Assembly: GCF_036327755.1 (NCBI RefSeq) | Contig: NZ_CP109596.1 | Span: 992,001-1,056,000, forward strand | Length of the DNA stretch: 64,000 nt | Origin: Nocardia sp. NBC_01503 | GTDB lineage: Bacteria; Actinomycetota; Actinomycetes; Mycobacteriales; Mycobacteriaceae | Direction of reading: 5' to 3' | Shown: piece after piece, positions 1-8,331 of the stretch | Numbering within the stretch: the first letter of the stretch is position 1 | How the letters are laid out: every line of letters begins with the position of its first letter | The notes under the pieces: generated by a model | What the model was told of the DNA's origin: nothing | What the model saw: the letters and a program-made list of their open reading frames with translations, nothing else | Databases searched by the model: none | Translations under genes and position numbers: made by a program

Positions 1-1383
1 GCCCTCGCACTCATTGCACTCGCCCAGTTCATGGTCATCATGGACACCTCGATCATCGGGGTCGCACTGCCGAAAATGCAGGGCGCACTGGGGTTCTCGC
101 AGGAGAACCTGAGCTGGGTCTTCAACGCCTACGTGGTGGTCTTCGGCGGACTGCTACTGCTCGGCGGCAAGCTCTCCGACATCCTCGGGGCGCGGCGGAT
201 ATTCCAGACCGGATGGGCGATCCTCGGGATCGGCTCACTGGTCGCGGGAATCGCCTCCTCCGCCACCGTCGAATTGATCGGCCGCGGCGTACAGGGAGCC
301 GGGGCGGCGCTCATCGCACCCTCCGCGCTGACACTGCTCATGATGCTGTTCGGCTCGAACCCGCGTGAGCTGACCAAGGCGTTCGCGGTGTACGGCGCGG
401 CTGCCCCCGCGGGCGGTACCGCCGGTGTATTCCTCGGCGGACTGATCACCGAATACGCCTCGTGGCCTTGGGTTTTCTATATCAATATCCCGCTTGCCAT
501 CCTGGCGCTGATCGCCGCGCCCGCACTGGTGCCCGGCGGCGCGCTCGCCCCGCACGGTTCGGTCGATCTACTCGGCGCGCTCACCGCCACCCTCGGCCTG
601 GGCGCCGCGGTCTTCGCCGTGGTGCGCGCACCGGAGGCGGGCTGGCTCTCCGGATCCACCTGGGGCACACTCGCTTTGGCTGCGGGGCTGCTGATCGCGT
701 TCCTGGTCGTCCAGATTCGCCGCCGGGAACCGCTCATGCCGCTGTCGGTCTTCCGGTCACCGAATCTGGGCGCCGCCAACCTCTCCCAATTGCTGCTGGG
801 TGCGGCCTGGGTGCCGATGTGGTTCTTCTTGAACCTTTACCTACAGCAGGTTCTCGGCTACTCGGCGTTCCCATCCGGTGCGGCACTGCTGCCCATGACC
901 GCGCTCATCATGGCGGGCATGGTGGCACTGTCACCGAAGCTGTTCGCGCGCTTCGGCGCTCGGACCATGATCATCGCCGGGCTGCTCATCCTGGCCGCCG
1001 GACTGGTGTGGCTGTCGTTCATCCGCGCCGACGGCAATTTCTGGGTGGACGTGCTGCCCGGCTCACTGGTCGCGGCGCTGGGCATGTCCCTGGCCTTCGT
1101 TCCGTCGCTCCAGACCGCCATCTCGGCGGCGCCGCCGGAGGAGGGCGGCCTGGCCTCCGGCATCGTGAACACCGGCTACCAGATCGGCTCGGCCCTGGGC
1201 CTGGCCGCGGTCACCGCCATCGCCTCCGCGGCCGGAGCCGAAAAGCTCGGTGACACACTGGCTCTCACGGACGGCTTCAGCGCGGCATTCCGGGCCGCCG
1301 CCGGTATCGCCGCCGTAGCCGCCGTGGTGGCGGTAGCGACCTTCCGGAGGCAGGGGTCAGCCGCGGAGTTGATCGTGCCCTAG
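1..1383 (+). CDS. MFS drug/proton antiporter, DHA2 family (5' end cut by window)
   Basis: This is a multidrug exporter of the 14-helix DHA2 branch of the major facilitator superfamily, acting in the cytoplasmic membrane. The frame is open from base 1: ten codons of hydrophobic sequence precede the methionine at 31, so that Met lies inside helix 1 and the true start is upstream of the window. The segment FMVIMDTSIIGVALP is the typical helix-1 signature, motif A (GGKLSDILGARR) lies about 45-56 residues after the Met, and the glycine-rich stretch APAGGTAGVFLGG fits the antiporter motif C. About 13 further hydrophobic segments follow. Its TAG stop overlaps the stop of the convergent methyltransferase gene. 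Substrate cannot be read from sequence. Confidence 0.9.
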   Translation, partial: ALALIALAQFMVIMDTSIIGVALPKMQGALGFSQENLSWVFNAYVVVFGGLLLLGGKLSDILGARRIFQTGWAILGIGSLVAGIASSATVELIGRGVQGAGAALIAPSALTLLMMLFGSNPRELTKAFAVYGAAAPAGGTAGVFLGGLITEYASWPWVFYINIPLAILALIAAPALVPGGALAPHGSVDLLGALTATLGLGAAVFAVVRAPEAGWLSGSTWGTLALAAGLLIAFLVVQIRRREPLMPLSVFRSPNLGAANLSQLLLGAAWVPMWFFLNLYLQQVLGYSAFPSGAALLPMTALIMAGMVALSPKLFARFGARTMIIAGLLILAAGLVWLSFIRADGNFWVDVLPGSLVAALGMSLAFVPSLQTAISAAPPEEGGLASGIVNTGYQIGSALGLAAVTAIASAAGAEKLGDTLALTDGFSAAFRAAAGIAAVAAVVAVATFRRQGSAAELIVP

Positions 1384-2186
1384 TCCTTGCGGGCGAGGCC
1401 GCCGTACGCACCCGAACGCTCGGGCGCTTCGACGACCTCGTCCGGATTCTCCGGACGCCACAGCGGCAGCTGGACCAGGCCCGGCTCCAGCAGGGTCCAA
1501 TCACCGAAGTAGGCGGCGATCTCATCGTGCCCGCGCAGCACGATCTCGGTGGAGGTGCGGCCCGAAAGCTTCTGCGCCTCCAGAACTTCCGCCGGTTGAC
1601 CATCCGCGGTGGCATGGGTGATGGCCACATAGCTGCCCGGCGCGCACACCTCGAGCAGCTTGGCCACCGCACCGGCGGGATCGGCCTCATCGGGTACGAA
1701 ATGCAGTACACCCAAGAGCAATACGGCGATCGGGCGCTCGAAATCGAGCAGCCGCTTCACCTCCGGATCGTTCAGGATCGAATCCGGCTGTGCCATATCG
1801 GCGTGAACGACCGTCGCGAGCGGGTTGCCGTCCAGAATGGCCTGGCTATGCGCCACCGCCACCGGATCGATATCCACGTAAACCACCCGGGCCCGCGGAT
1901 TCCGGGCCTGCGCCACCTCGTGCACATTGCCGACGGTGGGGATACCCGAGCCCAGATCCAGGAACTGGTCGATACCGGCGTCGGTCAGCACCCGGACGCA
2001 GCGGCGCAACAGATCCCGATTGGCGCGCATGGTCTCGGCGACATTGGGGGTGAACTTCTCGATCATCTGCGCGAGTTCGCGATCGATCTCGAAATTGTGC
2101 ATACCGCCGACGAAATAGTCGTAAACACGGGAGGCGCTGGGGCGATCCAGATCGATACCCTCCGGTGCCCAACTCGGTCTGGTCAT
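1380..2186 (-). CDS. SAM-dependent methyltransferase, Methyltransf_19 (DUF574) family
   Basis: A 268-residue cytoplasmic class I methyltransferase of the actinobacterial DUF574 family. The family hallmark RPSASRVYDYFVGGMHNFE is at residues 16-34 and the SAM-binding motif I (FLDLGSGIPT) is near 75-84. These proteins are abundant in Nocardia and Streptomyces and mostly lack a known substrate. The start at 2186 was chosen because MTRPSWAPEG begins the conserved region and a GAGAGGGG sequence precedes it; the frame stays open to 2294 but without family similarity. It is divergent from the GGDEF gene, with a 116-bp gap that must hold both promoters. Its stop overlaps that of the transporter on the other strand. 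Confidence 0.85.
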   Translation of the reverse strand: MTRPSWAPEGIDLDRPSASRVYDYFVGGMHNFEIDRELAQMIEKFTPNVAETMRANRDLLRRCVRVLTDAGIDQFLDLGSGIPTVGNVHEVAQARNPRARVVYVDIDPVAVAHSQAILDGNPLATVVHADMAQPDSILNDPEVKRLLDFERPIAVLLLGVLHFVPDEADPAGAVAKLLEVCAPGSYVAITHATADGQPAEVLEAQKLSGRTSTEIVLRGHDEIAAYFGDWTLLEPGLVQLPLWRPENPDEVVEAPERSGAYGGLARKD

Positions 2187-2264
2187 CGATCCACAGCCCC
2201 TCTCGAACCCACTACCAATCGTGAAGCGCCGCAATGGTATCCCACCTTCGGCCACGGGGCGGCG

Positions 2265-2302
2265 TTCACGGGCACCGACCGGTCGGGCTACCATCGACCC
2301 TC
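2265..2302 (+). promoter_or_regulatory. Candidate promoter for a leaderless GGDEF transcript
   Basis: TTCACG at 2265-2270 and TACCAT at 2289-2294 are separated by 18 bp and resemble -35 and -10 boxes. The distance from the -10 box to the ATG at 2303 would place transcription start at or within two bases of the start codon, and there is no Shine-Dalgarno sequence. Leaderless mRNAs are common in mycolata. This is inference from spacing only. Confidence 0.4.
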
Positions 2303-3619
2303 ATGGCGTCGGATCCCGGGGGTGGGCCGGAGCAGGGTGGCCCGCACGCCGAGTTGGTCGATCAGTGGGTAGCCGCACTCGCCAGCGGAGCCCGCGATCA
2401 CGTCGTGCCCATGAGCCGCGATGAGACCATCGCGCTGCTCGCCCGCCTGGCCGAACGGGTGGATGCCGCCGCGCGCAATGGCGAATCCGCGGATCGGGTG
2501 GCCGAACTCGGCGCGGAGTTGGCGCGCGCGCACTTCGTCGGCGATGAGGTGCTGGGCCGCAGCATCACGGTGCTGGACGCGCACTTCACCCGGGAGCACA
2601 CCATCGCGGCCGAGCGTGCCGCGGAGTTGCTGGGCGCCTTCACCACCGGGTACGTACGCGCCTTCCGGCGGTGGCTACTGGCCGAGCAGGAGAGTGTGCG
2701 CGCCGCCGAGATGACCGCTCGATTACATATGCAGGAGCAGTTGCGGGCCAGCGAGGCACGCTTCCGCGCGGTCTTCGCACAGGCCGGAATCGGTACCGGA
2801 TTGTCCGATATGACCGGACGCATTATCGAGGTCAACGCCGCCTTCGCGAATATGCTCGGCTACTCCCCCGCCGAGATGTGCGCCATCGAGGTCACCGATC
2901 TCACCCATCCTGACGATGATCCGAACATGTGGCCGCTGTACGCCTCGGTGCTGCGCGGCGATGTGGAGAACGTGCAGTTGGAGAAGGCCTATCCGCATCG
3001 GGACGGGCACACGGTGTGGACCAATATCAATGTCTCGCTCATTCGCGATGATCGCGGCGATCCGCGCTACACGCTGATTCTGGTGGAGGACATCTCCGAG
3101 CGACGCGCACTGCGCGAACGATTGCACTTCCGCGCCCACCACGATCAACTCACCGGACTGGCCAATCGCACCCGCTTCTTCGACGCGCTCACCGCCGCGT
3201 TCACCGATCCGGACAGTCGAATCGGGCTCTGCTACATAGACCTCGACCACTTCAAGGCCGTCAACGACACCTTCGGCCACGCCGTCGGCGATGAACTCCT
3301 GCTCCAGGCCGCCGCCCGCCTGGACGCCTGCGCCGACGGCTTCGGTCAACTGGTGGCGCGCATCGGCGGCGACGAATTCGTTGTCCTGGTACCGAACTCC
3401 ACCGCCGACGTGGACGATATCGCCCGCCGCGTGCGCCGCGCCTTCACCCATCCGTTCGAGGTGCAGGGACATCACCTCACGGTCACCGCCAGCGTCGGTA
3501 TAGCCGAGGAGTACGCGGCCCACACCACCGCGGACGACCTGCTGCAGGCCGCCGACTACAGCATGTACTGGGCCAAGGCCGCGGGCCGCGGCCGCCGAAC
3601 CGATACCGCCGCAGGGTAG
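2303..3619 (+). CDS. Diguanylate cyclase with PAS sensor domain (GGDEF protein)
   Basis: This 438-residue protein should make cyclic di-GMP from two GTP. Residues 1-145 are helical with no recognised domain, a PAS domain spans about 150-270 (AVFAQAGIGTGLSDMTGRII onward, ending in the usual DISERRALRERL linker), and a GGDEF domain spans about 275-435. The active-site loop IGGDEF at 354-359 is intact, as are the DQLTGLANR and YIDLDHFKAVND motifs. No EAL domain is present, and no RxxD inhibitory site is found at the expected position just ahead of GGDEF, so product feedback may be absent. There are no membrane segments, so the sensed signal is probably cytoplasmic. The start at 2303 is the ATG after the candidate promoter; an upstream in-frame start at 2234 is less likely. 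Confidence 0.9.
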   Translation: MASDPGGGPEQGGPHAELVDQWVAALASGARDHVVPMSRDETIALLARLAERVDAAARNGESADRVAELGAELARAHFVGDEVLGRSITVLDAHFTREHTIAAERAAELLGAFTTGYVRAFRRWLLAEQESVRAAEMTARLHMQEQLRASEARFRAVFAQAGIGTGLSDMTGRIIEVNAAFANMLGYSPAEMCAIEVTDLTHPDDDPNMWPLYASVLRGDVENVQLEKAYPHRDGHTVWTNINVSLIRDDRGDPRYTLILVEDISERRALRERLHFRAHHDQLTGLANRTRFFDALTAAFTDPDSRIGLCYIDLDHFKAVNDTFGHAVGDELLLQAAARLDACADGFGQLVARIGGDEFVVLVPNSTADVDDIARRVRRAFTHPFEVQGHHLTVTASVGIAEEYAAHTTADDLLQAADYSMYWAKAAGRGRRTDTAAG

Positions 3620-3633
3620 GTCGGCAACCCATC

Positions 3634-3705
3634 GTCATCCCGGCAGGTTCTCGGCCGGGATCCACCCCGATCAGTGGATCCCGGCCAAAAGCGCGCCGGG
3701 ATGAC
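3634..3705. repeat. Dispersed palindromic repeat, complete copy 1
   Basis: Two 32-bp half units face each other (3634-3665 and 3674-3705) around an 8-bp spacer. The left half starts GTCATCCCGGC and ends GGCCGGGATCCAC; the right half is its near-perfect reverse complement with mismatches confined to the middle. It follows the GGDEF gene by 14 bp. The same unit recurs near 36.7 kb and in part at 53.7, 47.1 and 11.8 kb. It can fold into a long hairpin, and carries no open frame of its own. Confidence 0.85.
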
Positions 3706-3743
3706 AAGGGAGGCGATCCGGATCGGACGAGGGAGACGGCCCG

Positions 3744-4634
3744 CTACAGGGCGTGGATGTCGGCGAGGACCTCGAAGGCGACGTCGGCGGCATCGGAGAG
3801 GGTGTGGATCTCCAGGGCGGTGGGGTCGTGCAGGGCGGGATCCTCCAGGGCCAGGCCATTGCCGAAGATGACGACATTCGCGCCGAGGTCGGCCAGGACG
3901 AGCAGCGGTTTGGTGGCTACGCCCCGGCCCACCAGCAGATCCAGGCCCGCACCGAGGAAGTAGAAGCGCCAGAGTGGGCCGAGGTCGGCGTGGTAGACCT
4001 CTTTGGTGCGGTCGACGATGACATCGCCCGCACCCGCGATGGCGGCCACGATCTTGAAGTAGTCGGGAGCGTTCTCGGGGCGGGTGCCGATGGCGGCGAT
4101 CGAGTAGGCGAGGTCGACCGCGAGGTGCGCGTTATAGCCCGTCATGGCCACTCGCGCACCGGAGAGTTCACACTGCGCCGCCTGGGCGAAGTAACGCGCC
4201 CAATGCCATTCGACCGCGCCGCCGGTGAATTCGGCATGCACATTGTTCAGGTAGCGGCTGAGTAGCTCGAGGCTGATGCGATGGGCGTACTCGCGGTTCT
4301 GGAAGGCGGTCGGATCTTCCTGCAACGGCATGACGGCGACCTGCTCGACCCCGTCCAGGCCGATTCCGAACAGCCCCCGGCGGTCCTGATGCGCCACCAG
4401 TATCTCGGTGATCAGATGATTGTTCCGCACGGCGGTTTCCAGCCGTTGCAGAGCATCTCCGGACAAGGTCGAAATGTCCGATAGCTCACCAATTGTCGCG
4501 ATTTCATCAGCGGAGAGCGGCGTTCCGCAGAATGCCGGCGCCACCTCCACCGCCCCGGCCGGGGGCATCGCGGAGCATGTCAGCACGGCAGCGGTCATCG
4601 CGATTATGAGCCCGATCCGGGCGGATTTCCCCAC
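3744..4634 (-). CDS. DUF5995 family protein, exported
   Basis: A 296-residue protein with a signal peptide (positive start MGKSARIG, hydrophobic core to about residue 23, likely cleavage after PAGA near residue 28), so it should act outside the membrane. The body is helical with the motifs RYLNNVHAEF and HWARYFAQA and a YNAHLAVDLAYSIA segment that recalls DUF5995 proteins, a family of unknown function found in actinobacteria. No catalytic motif can be assigned. It lies downstream of the acyl-AMP ligase on the same strand, but a strong terminator separates the two, so it is probably its own transcription unit. Confidence 0.7.
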   Translation of the reverse strand: MGKSARIGLIIAMTAAVLTCSAMPPAGAVEVAPAFCGTPLSADEIATIGELSDISTLSGDALQRLETAVRNNHLITEILVAHQDRRGLFGIGLDGVEQVAVMPLQEDPTAFQNREYAHRISLELLSRYLNNVHAEFTGGAVEWHWARYFAQAAQCELSGARVAMTGYNAHLAVDLAYSIAAIGTRPENAPDYFKIVAAIAGAGDVIVDRTKEVYHADLGPLWRFYFLGAGLDLLVGRGVATKPLLVLADLGANVVIFGNGLALEDPALHDPTALEIHTLSDAADVAFEVLADIHAL

Positions 4635-4703
4635 GGCAGGAAAGTGTACGGACCGGTCTGCCTATTCGCTGATCACACGCCCATCGCCAAGCCCCCTCGA
4701 CAT

Positions 4704-4739
4704 GAAAACGGCCCGCGCGCAATACGCACGCGGGCCGGG
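4704..4739 (-). terminator. Rho-independent terminator of the acyl-AMP ligase gene
   Basis: On the minus strand the arms GGCCCGCG and CGCGGGCC (4729-4736 and 4710-4717) form a GC-rich stem followed by GTTTTC. It lies about 25 bp after the ligase stop codon. Confidence 0.75.
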
Positions 4740-4765
4740 CAATTCATATCGGAGCGGGCCGGGAC

Positions 4766-6661
4766 CTACTCCGCTACATCCGGGAAGGCCTGCTGGCGGT
4801 AACCACCGCGCAGGGTGCCCTCCACATACGCCGTCTTACAGGCGCGCCGCGCGATCTTCCCGCTGGAGGTGCGCGGAATCGAACCCGCGGGCACCAGCAG
4901 CAGATCGCGCACCGTCACCCCGTGCCGCTTGGCGATCGCCGCGCGCACCGACTCCGCGATCGGCTCGGGATCGAGTTTGGCCGCGCCCGTACCACGTTCG
5001 GCCACTATCACCAGTTGCTCGGCATTGTTGCCGGGATCCAGGGTGAGCTTCACGCCATTCTGGGTGGCCGCCTCGGCGGGCATCTGATTCGCCGAAACCG
5101 AGAAGGCCGCAACGAATCCCGGCCGCAGCGCGGTGCTGGACTCCTGTGCGGAGTACTCCAGATCCTGCGGATAGTGATTGCGCCCGTCCACGATCACCAG
5201 ATCCTTGACGCGTCCGGTGATGTAGAGCTCGCCGTCCAGGTACGCGCCGAAGTCGCCGGTGCGCATCCAATCCGCGTCGTCGTCCGCGCCTTCGGCGTGA
5301 CTACCTTGCGGCAGACGGGTTTTCAGCCGATTGCGGAAGGTGGCCTCGGACTCCTCGGGACGACCCCAGTAGCCGATGCCCATATTCTTGCCGTGCAGCC
5401 AGATCTCGCCGACCTCGCCCTCGGCCTTCTCGGTCCCGGTCTCCGGATCCACGATGACGGCCCACTGTGAGAGCGCCACATAACCGCAGGACACTTGGGA
5501 GACAGCGTTTTCCGCGTCCGGACTCACCTCGGTCATCCGACCCGCGTTGAGTTCGGTGCGGTCCACATAGACCACCCGCGCCTCGTCCTCGCGCCGGGTC
5601 GCCGAGACGAACAGCGTCGCCTCCGCCATGCCGTAGCAGGGTTTGATCGCGGTCTTGGGCAGACCGTACGGCTCGAAGGCGTCGTTGAACTTCTTCATCG
5701 ACGTCACCGACACCGGTTCGCTGCCGTTGATCAAGCCGATCACATTGGACAGATCGAGCTCCTCGCCCGGCTTGGGCAGACCGCGCGCTGCCGCGTGCTC
5801 GAAGGCGAAATTCGGTGCGGCGGCGAAGATCTCGGCACCATCCTCCTGTGCCGCGAGCTCCTTGATCCAGCGGTACGGGCGACGCACGAAGGCACTGGGC
5901 GACATGATGGTGATGAACTTGCCGCCGATGGTCGGCAGGATGACCGTCAACAGGCCCATATCGTGGAACAGCGGCAGCCAGGTGACACCGCGCGCTTTCT
6001 CGGTGATACCGACGGTCGTAATCACCTGCAGCAGATTGGTTCCGACCGCTCGGTGGGTGATCTCCACGCCCGCCGGGGTGCGGGTGGAGCCGGAGGTGTA
6101 CTGCAGGTACGCGATGCTGTCGATATTGATATCCGGTCGCACCCAGGCCGAGCCCACGCTGTCCGGAATCGCCTCCACCGCAATGATTCGCGGCCGTTGC
6201 GGTGCGGGCAGATCCCGGAAGATCTCGCGCACCCCGGGGGCCGAGGGGCCGACCGTCAGAATCGCCGCCGGCTGACAATCGTCGAGCACCGCGTGTAGCC
6301 GGTCGGAGTGGCCCTGCTCGTCGGGGTCGAAGAGCGGCACCGCGATACAGCCGGCATAGACCGCCGCGTACATGGCGACGATGTAGTCGAGCCCCTGCGG
6401 TGCGAGGATGGCGACTCGATCCTTCGGCTGCGTCACCTGCTGCAGCCGGGCCGCCACCGCACGCAGCCGCACGCCGAACTCGTTCCAGGTCAGCTCGAAG
6501 TACTCGCCGTCGCGTTCGCGGGAGTAGTCGACATAGCGGTAGGCGAGCTCATCCCCTTGCGCCGCAGAGTGCTTGTCGACCAAGTCGATCATTGTCTGGT
6601 TGTCGGGCATCGTGATGTTGCCGCGCTCGTCCAGATAGTCATCAAAGGTCTCGCCGATCAT
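4766..6661 (-). CDS. Long-chain fatty acyl-AMP ligase, FadD32-type
   Basis: A 631-residue member of the adenylate-forming family, close in length to FadD32 of M. tuberculosis, which activates long fatty acids as acyl-adenylates and loads them onto polyketide synthases or carrier proteins rather than onto CoA. Visible motifs are the P-loop YTSGSTRTPAG (about 188-198), WLPLFHDMGL (228-237), YGMAEATLFVSATRR, the hinge GRVKDLVIVDGRNHYPQDLE and the C-terminal SSGKIARRA catalytic lysine region. FadD32 proper sits beside pks13 and accD4; neither is here, so this is a paralogue with a different partner. The preceding gene on the same strand is a KasA-type ketosynthase 121 bp upstream, suggesting one operon. 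AAGGATAGGGA before the ATG supports the start. Confidence 0.88.
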   Translation of the reverse strand: MIGETFDDYLDERGNITMPDNQTMIDLVDKHSAAQGDELAYRYVDYSRERDGEYFELTWNEFGVRLRAVAARLQQVTQPKDRVAILAPQGLDYIVAMYAAVYAGCIAVPLFDPDEQGHSDRLHAVLDDCQPAAILTVGPSAPGVREIFRDLPAPQRPRIIAVEAIPDSVGSAWVRPDINIDSIAYLQYTSGSTRTPAGVEITHRAVGTNLLQVITTVGITEKARGVTWLPLFHDMGLLTVILPTIGGKFITIMSPSAFVRRPYRWIKELAAQEDGAEIFAAAPNFAFEHAAARGLPKPGEELDLSNVIGLINGSEPVSVTSMKKFNDAFEPYGLPKTAIKPCYGMAEATLFVSATRREDEARVVYVDRTELNAGRMTEVSPDAENAVSQVSCGYVALSQWAVIVDPETGTEKAEGEVGEIWLHGKNMGIGYWGRPEESEATFRNRLKTRLPQGSHAEGADDDADWMRTGDFGAYLDGELYITGRVKDLVIVDGRNHYPQDLEYSAQESSTALRPGFVAAFSVSANQMPAEAATQNGVKLTLDPGNNAEQLVIVAERGTGAAKLDPEPIAESVRAAIAKRHGVTVRDLLLVPAGSIPRTSSGKIARRACKTAYVEGTLRGGYRQQAFPDVAE

Positions 6662-6782
6662 TCCCTATCCTTTTTCAACTCACAGAAATGACTGTGCAGT
6701 GACACCGAACAAGAATCGACACCGAAGCCCGAGAAGTAGCTGGGGCTGGGGAAGACTAGCAGGTGTCGATGATCCTCTGCAC

Positions 6783-8027
6783 TCAGTACCGACCGAAGGC
6801 CAGGGCTACGTTGTGGCCGCCGAAACCGAACGAGTTGTTCAGCGCGTACTCGTAGTTGCCACTGCGTGCCATGCCGCACACCACGTCAAGGTCGATTTCA
6901 GGGTCCAGATTGTCCAAATTCAAGGTGGGCGGGATGATTCCGTCACGCACGCTGAGCACGGTGATGACCGATTCCAGCGCTCCCACGGCACCGATGGAAT
7001 GCCCCAAAGCGGACTTGGGAGCGTAGACCGCCGCATGGTTGCCGACGGCCTGATAGATGGCATTAGCCTCCGCCGTATCACCGATCGGAGTGGCGGTGGC
7101 GTGCGCATTGATATGGGACACATCGGCTTTGGAGATTCCGGCGTGTTCCATGGCGCGGGACATGGCGCGCGCGGCGCCGGTGCCCTCGGGATCCGGTGCG
7201 ACAAGGTGGAATCCGTCGGATGTGATGCCGGCGCCCATGATTCGCGCGTGGATCCGCGCACCGCGCGCCAGTGCGTGCTCCTCGGTCTCGATGACCATGA
7301 GCGCGCCCGCCTCGCCGAAGACGAAACCGTCGCGATCGCGATCGAACGGGCGCGAGGCCGCCTTGGGATCGTGATTGCGAGTACTCATGGCGCGCATCAT
7401 CGAAAAGCCCGCGATGGGCAGGGCCTGGATGGAGCCCTCGACGCCACCGGTGATCATCATGTCGGCATCGCCCATCACGATGCGCTGCCAGGCATTCGCG
7501 ATCGCCTCAGAACCGGACGAACAGGCCGAAACAGGCGTTGACACACCGGCCCTCGCGCCCAGCTCCACACTCACCACGGCTGCCGGACCGTTCGGCATGA
7601 TGGTCTGCACGGTCAGCGGTGACACCTTGCGGTAGCCGCCACTGGACAATTTGTCGCGCGCGATGATGAGCATCTCCGCGCCACCCAGACCGGTGCCGAT
7701 GGAGACGCCTAGGCGGTCACCATCCACCTCCGGAGTACCGGCATTGCGCCAGACCTCACGCCCCAGCACCAGGGCCATCTGCTCGACATACGAGGTGCGA
7801 CGGCACTCGTCCCGCGAGAGCACCGAGGTCGGGGCCACCTTGAGGTGGCCGCCAATACGAACCGGGAGACCGAAATCGTCGAGGAAACTGTCCTCGAGCA
7901 CATCGATTCCACTCTCCCCGTTGAGTAGTCCCTTCCAGGTCGAATCGACATCCCCCGCAATAGAGGTGGTGGCCGCCATGGCGGTGACCACTACGTTCGG
8001 AAACTTCCTTCGGTTGGGCGTCTGCAT
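6783..8027 (-). CDS. Beta-ketoacyl-ACP synthase, KasA/KasB type
   Basis: A 414-residue condensing enzyme that elongates acyl-ACP with malonyl-ACP in type II fatty acid or meromycolate synthesis. The catalytic set is complete: Cys169 in [10 protein letters not shown], His309 in [11 protein letters not shown], Lys338 and His343 in [11 protein letters not shown]. These lie two residues before the KasA positions of M. tuberculosis (171, 311, 340, 345). The C-terminus [10 protein letters not shown] is also standard. In mycobacteria kasA and kasB lie in a fabD-acpM operon; here the gene is solitary, next to an acyl-AMP ligase and divergent from a desaturase, so it is a second-locus paralogue. GGAGAG precedes the ATG. 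Confidence 0.92.
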   Translation of the reverse strand: MQTPNRRKFPNVVVTAMAATTSIAGDVDSTWKGLLNGESGIDVLEDSFLDDFGLPVRIGGHLKVAPTSVLSRDECRRTSYVEQMALVLGREVWRNAGTPEVDGDRLGVSIGTGLGGAEMLIIARDKLSSGGYRKVSPLTVQTIMPNGPAAVVSVELGARAGVSTPVSACSSGSEAIANAWQRIVMGDADMMITGGVEGSIQALPIAGFSMMRAMSTRNHDPKAASRPFDRDRDGFVFGEAGALMVIETEEHALARGARIHARIMGAGITSDGFHLVAPDPEGTGAARAMSRAMEHAGISKADVSHINAHATATPIGDTAEANAIYQAVGNHAAVYAPKSALGHSIGAVGALESVITVLSVRDGIIPPTLNLDNLDPEIDLDVVCGMARSGNYEYALNNSFGFGGHNVALAFGRY

Positions 8028-8331
8028 GATCGTTCACTCTCCGTAGCAATGCTCCGGCGAACCAGTTTCGATCCGCGTGGGCTGTCAAGGACTGGTATGC
8101 AACTAGCGAACGCCCCGGCCGTTGGACACATCGGCGGGGGATGAAGCCAATCTCCGGCGAACTGGGCTAGATTATCCGAGGCGAAGCCGACCAGTCTTGT
8201 TGACCGACACGCGGGCATCCCCGGACCATCTGCCGGTGGCCTTTTCCCCGCGGCGGCGATCGCCACGTCTTCAGCGCTTTCTACTGCATCATTCCGCAGC
8301 GCACAGCCATTTTCGAGGGAGGCACACGACC
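8028..8331. promoter_or_regulatory. Divergent control region, ketosynthase versus desaturase
   Basis: This 304-bp gap has no convincing gene. On the minus strand a perfect TTGACA (8083-8088) lies about 55 bp before the ketosynthase start, but the hexamer 17 bp further (CTGGTT) is a poor -10. On the plus strand the sequence just before the desaturase holds GAGGGAGG as ribosome binding site. No clear palindromic operator was found. Confidence 0.4.
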
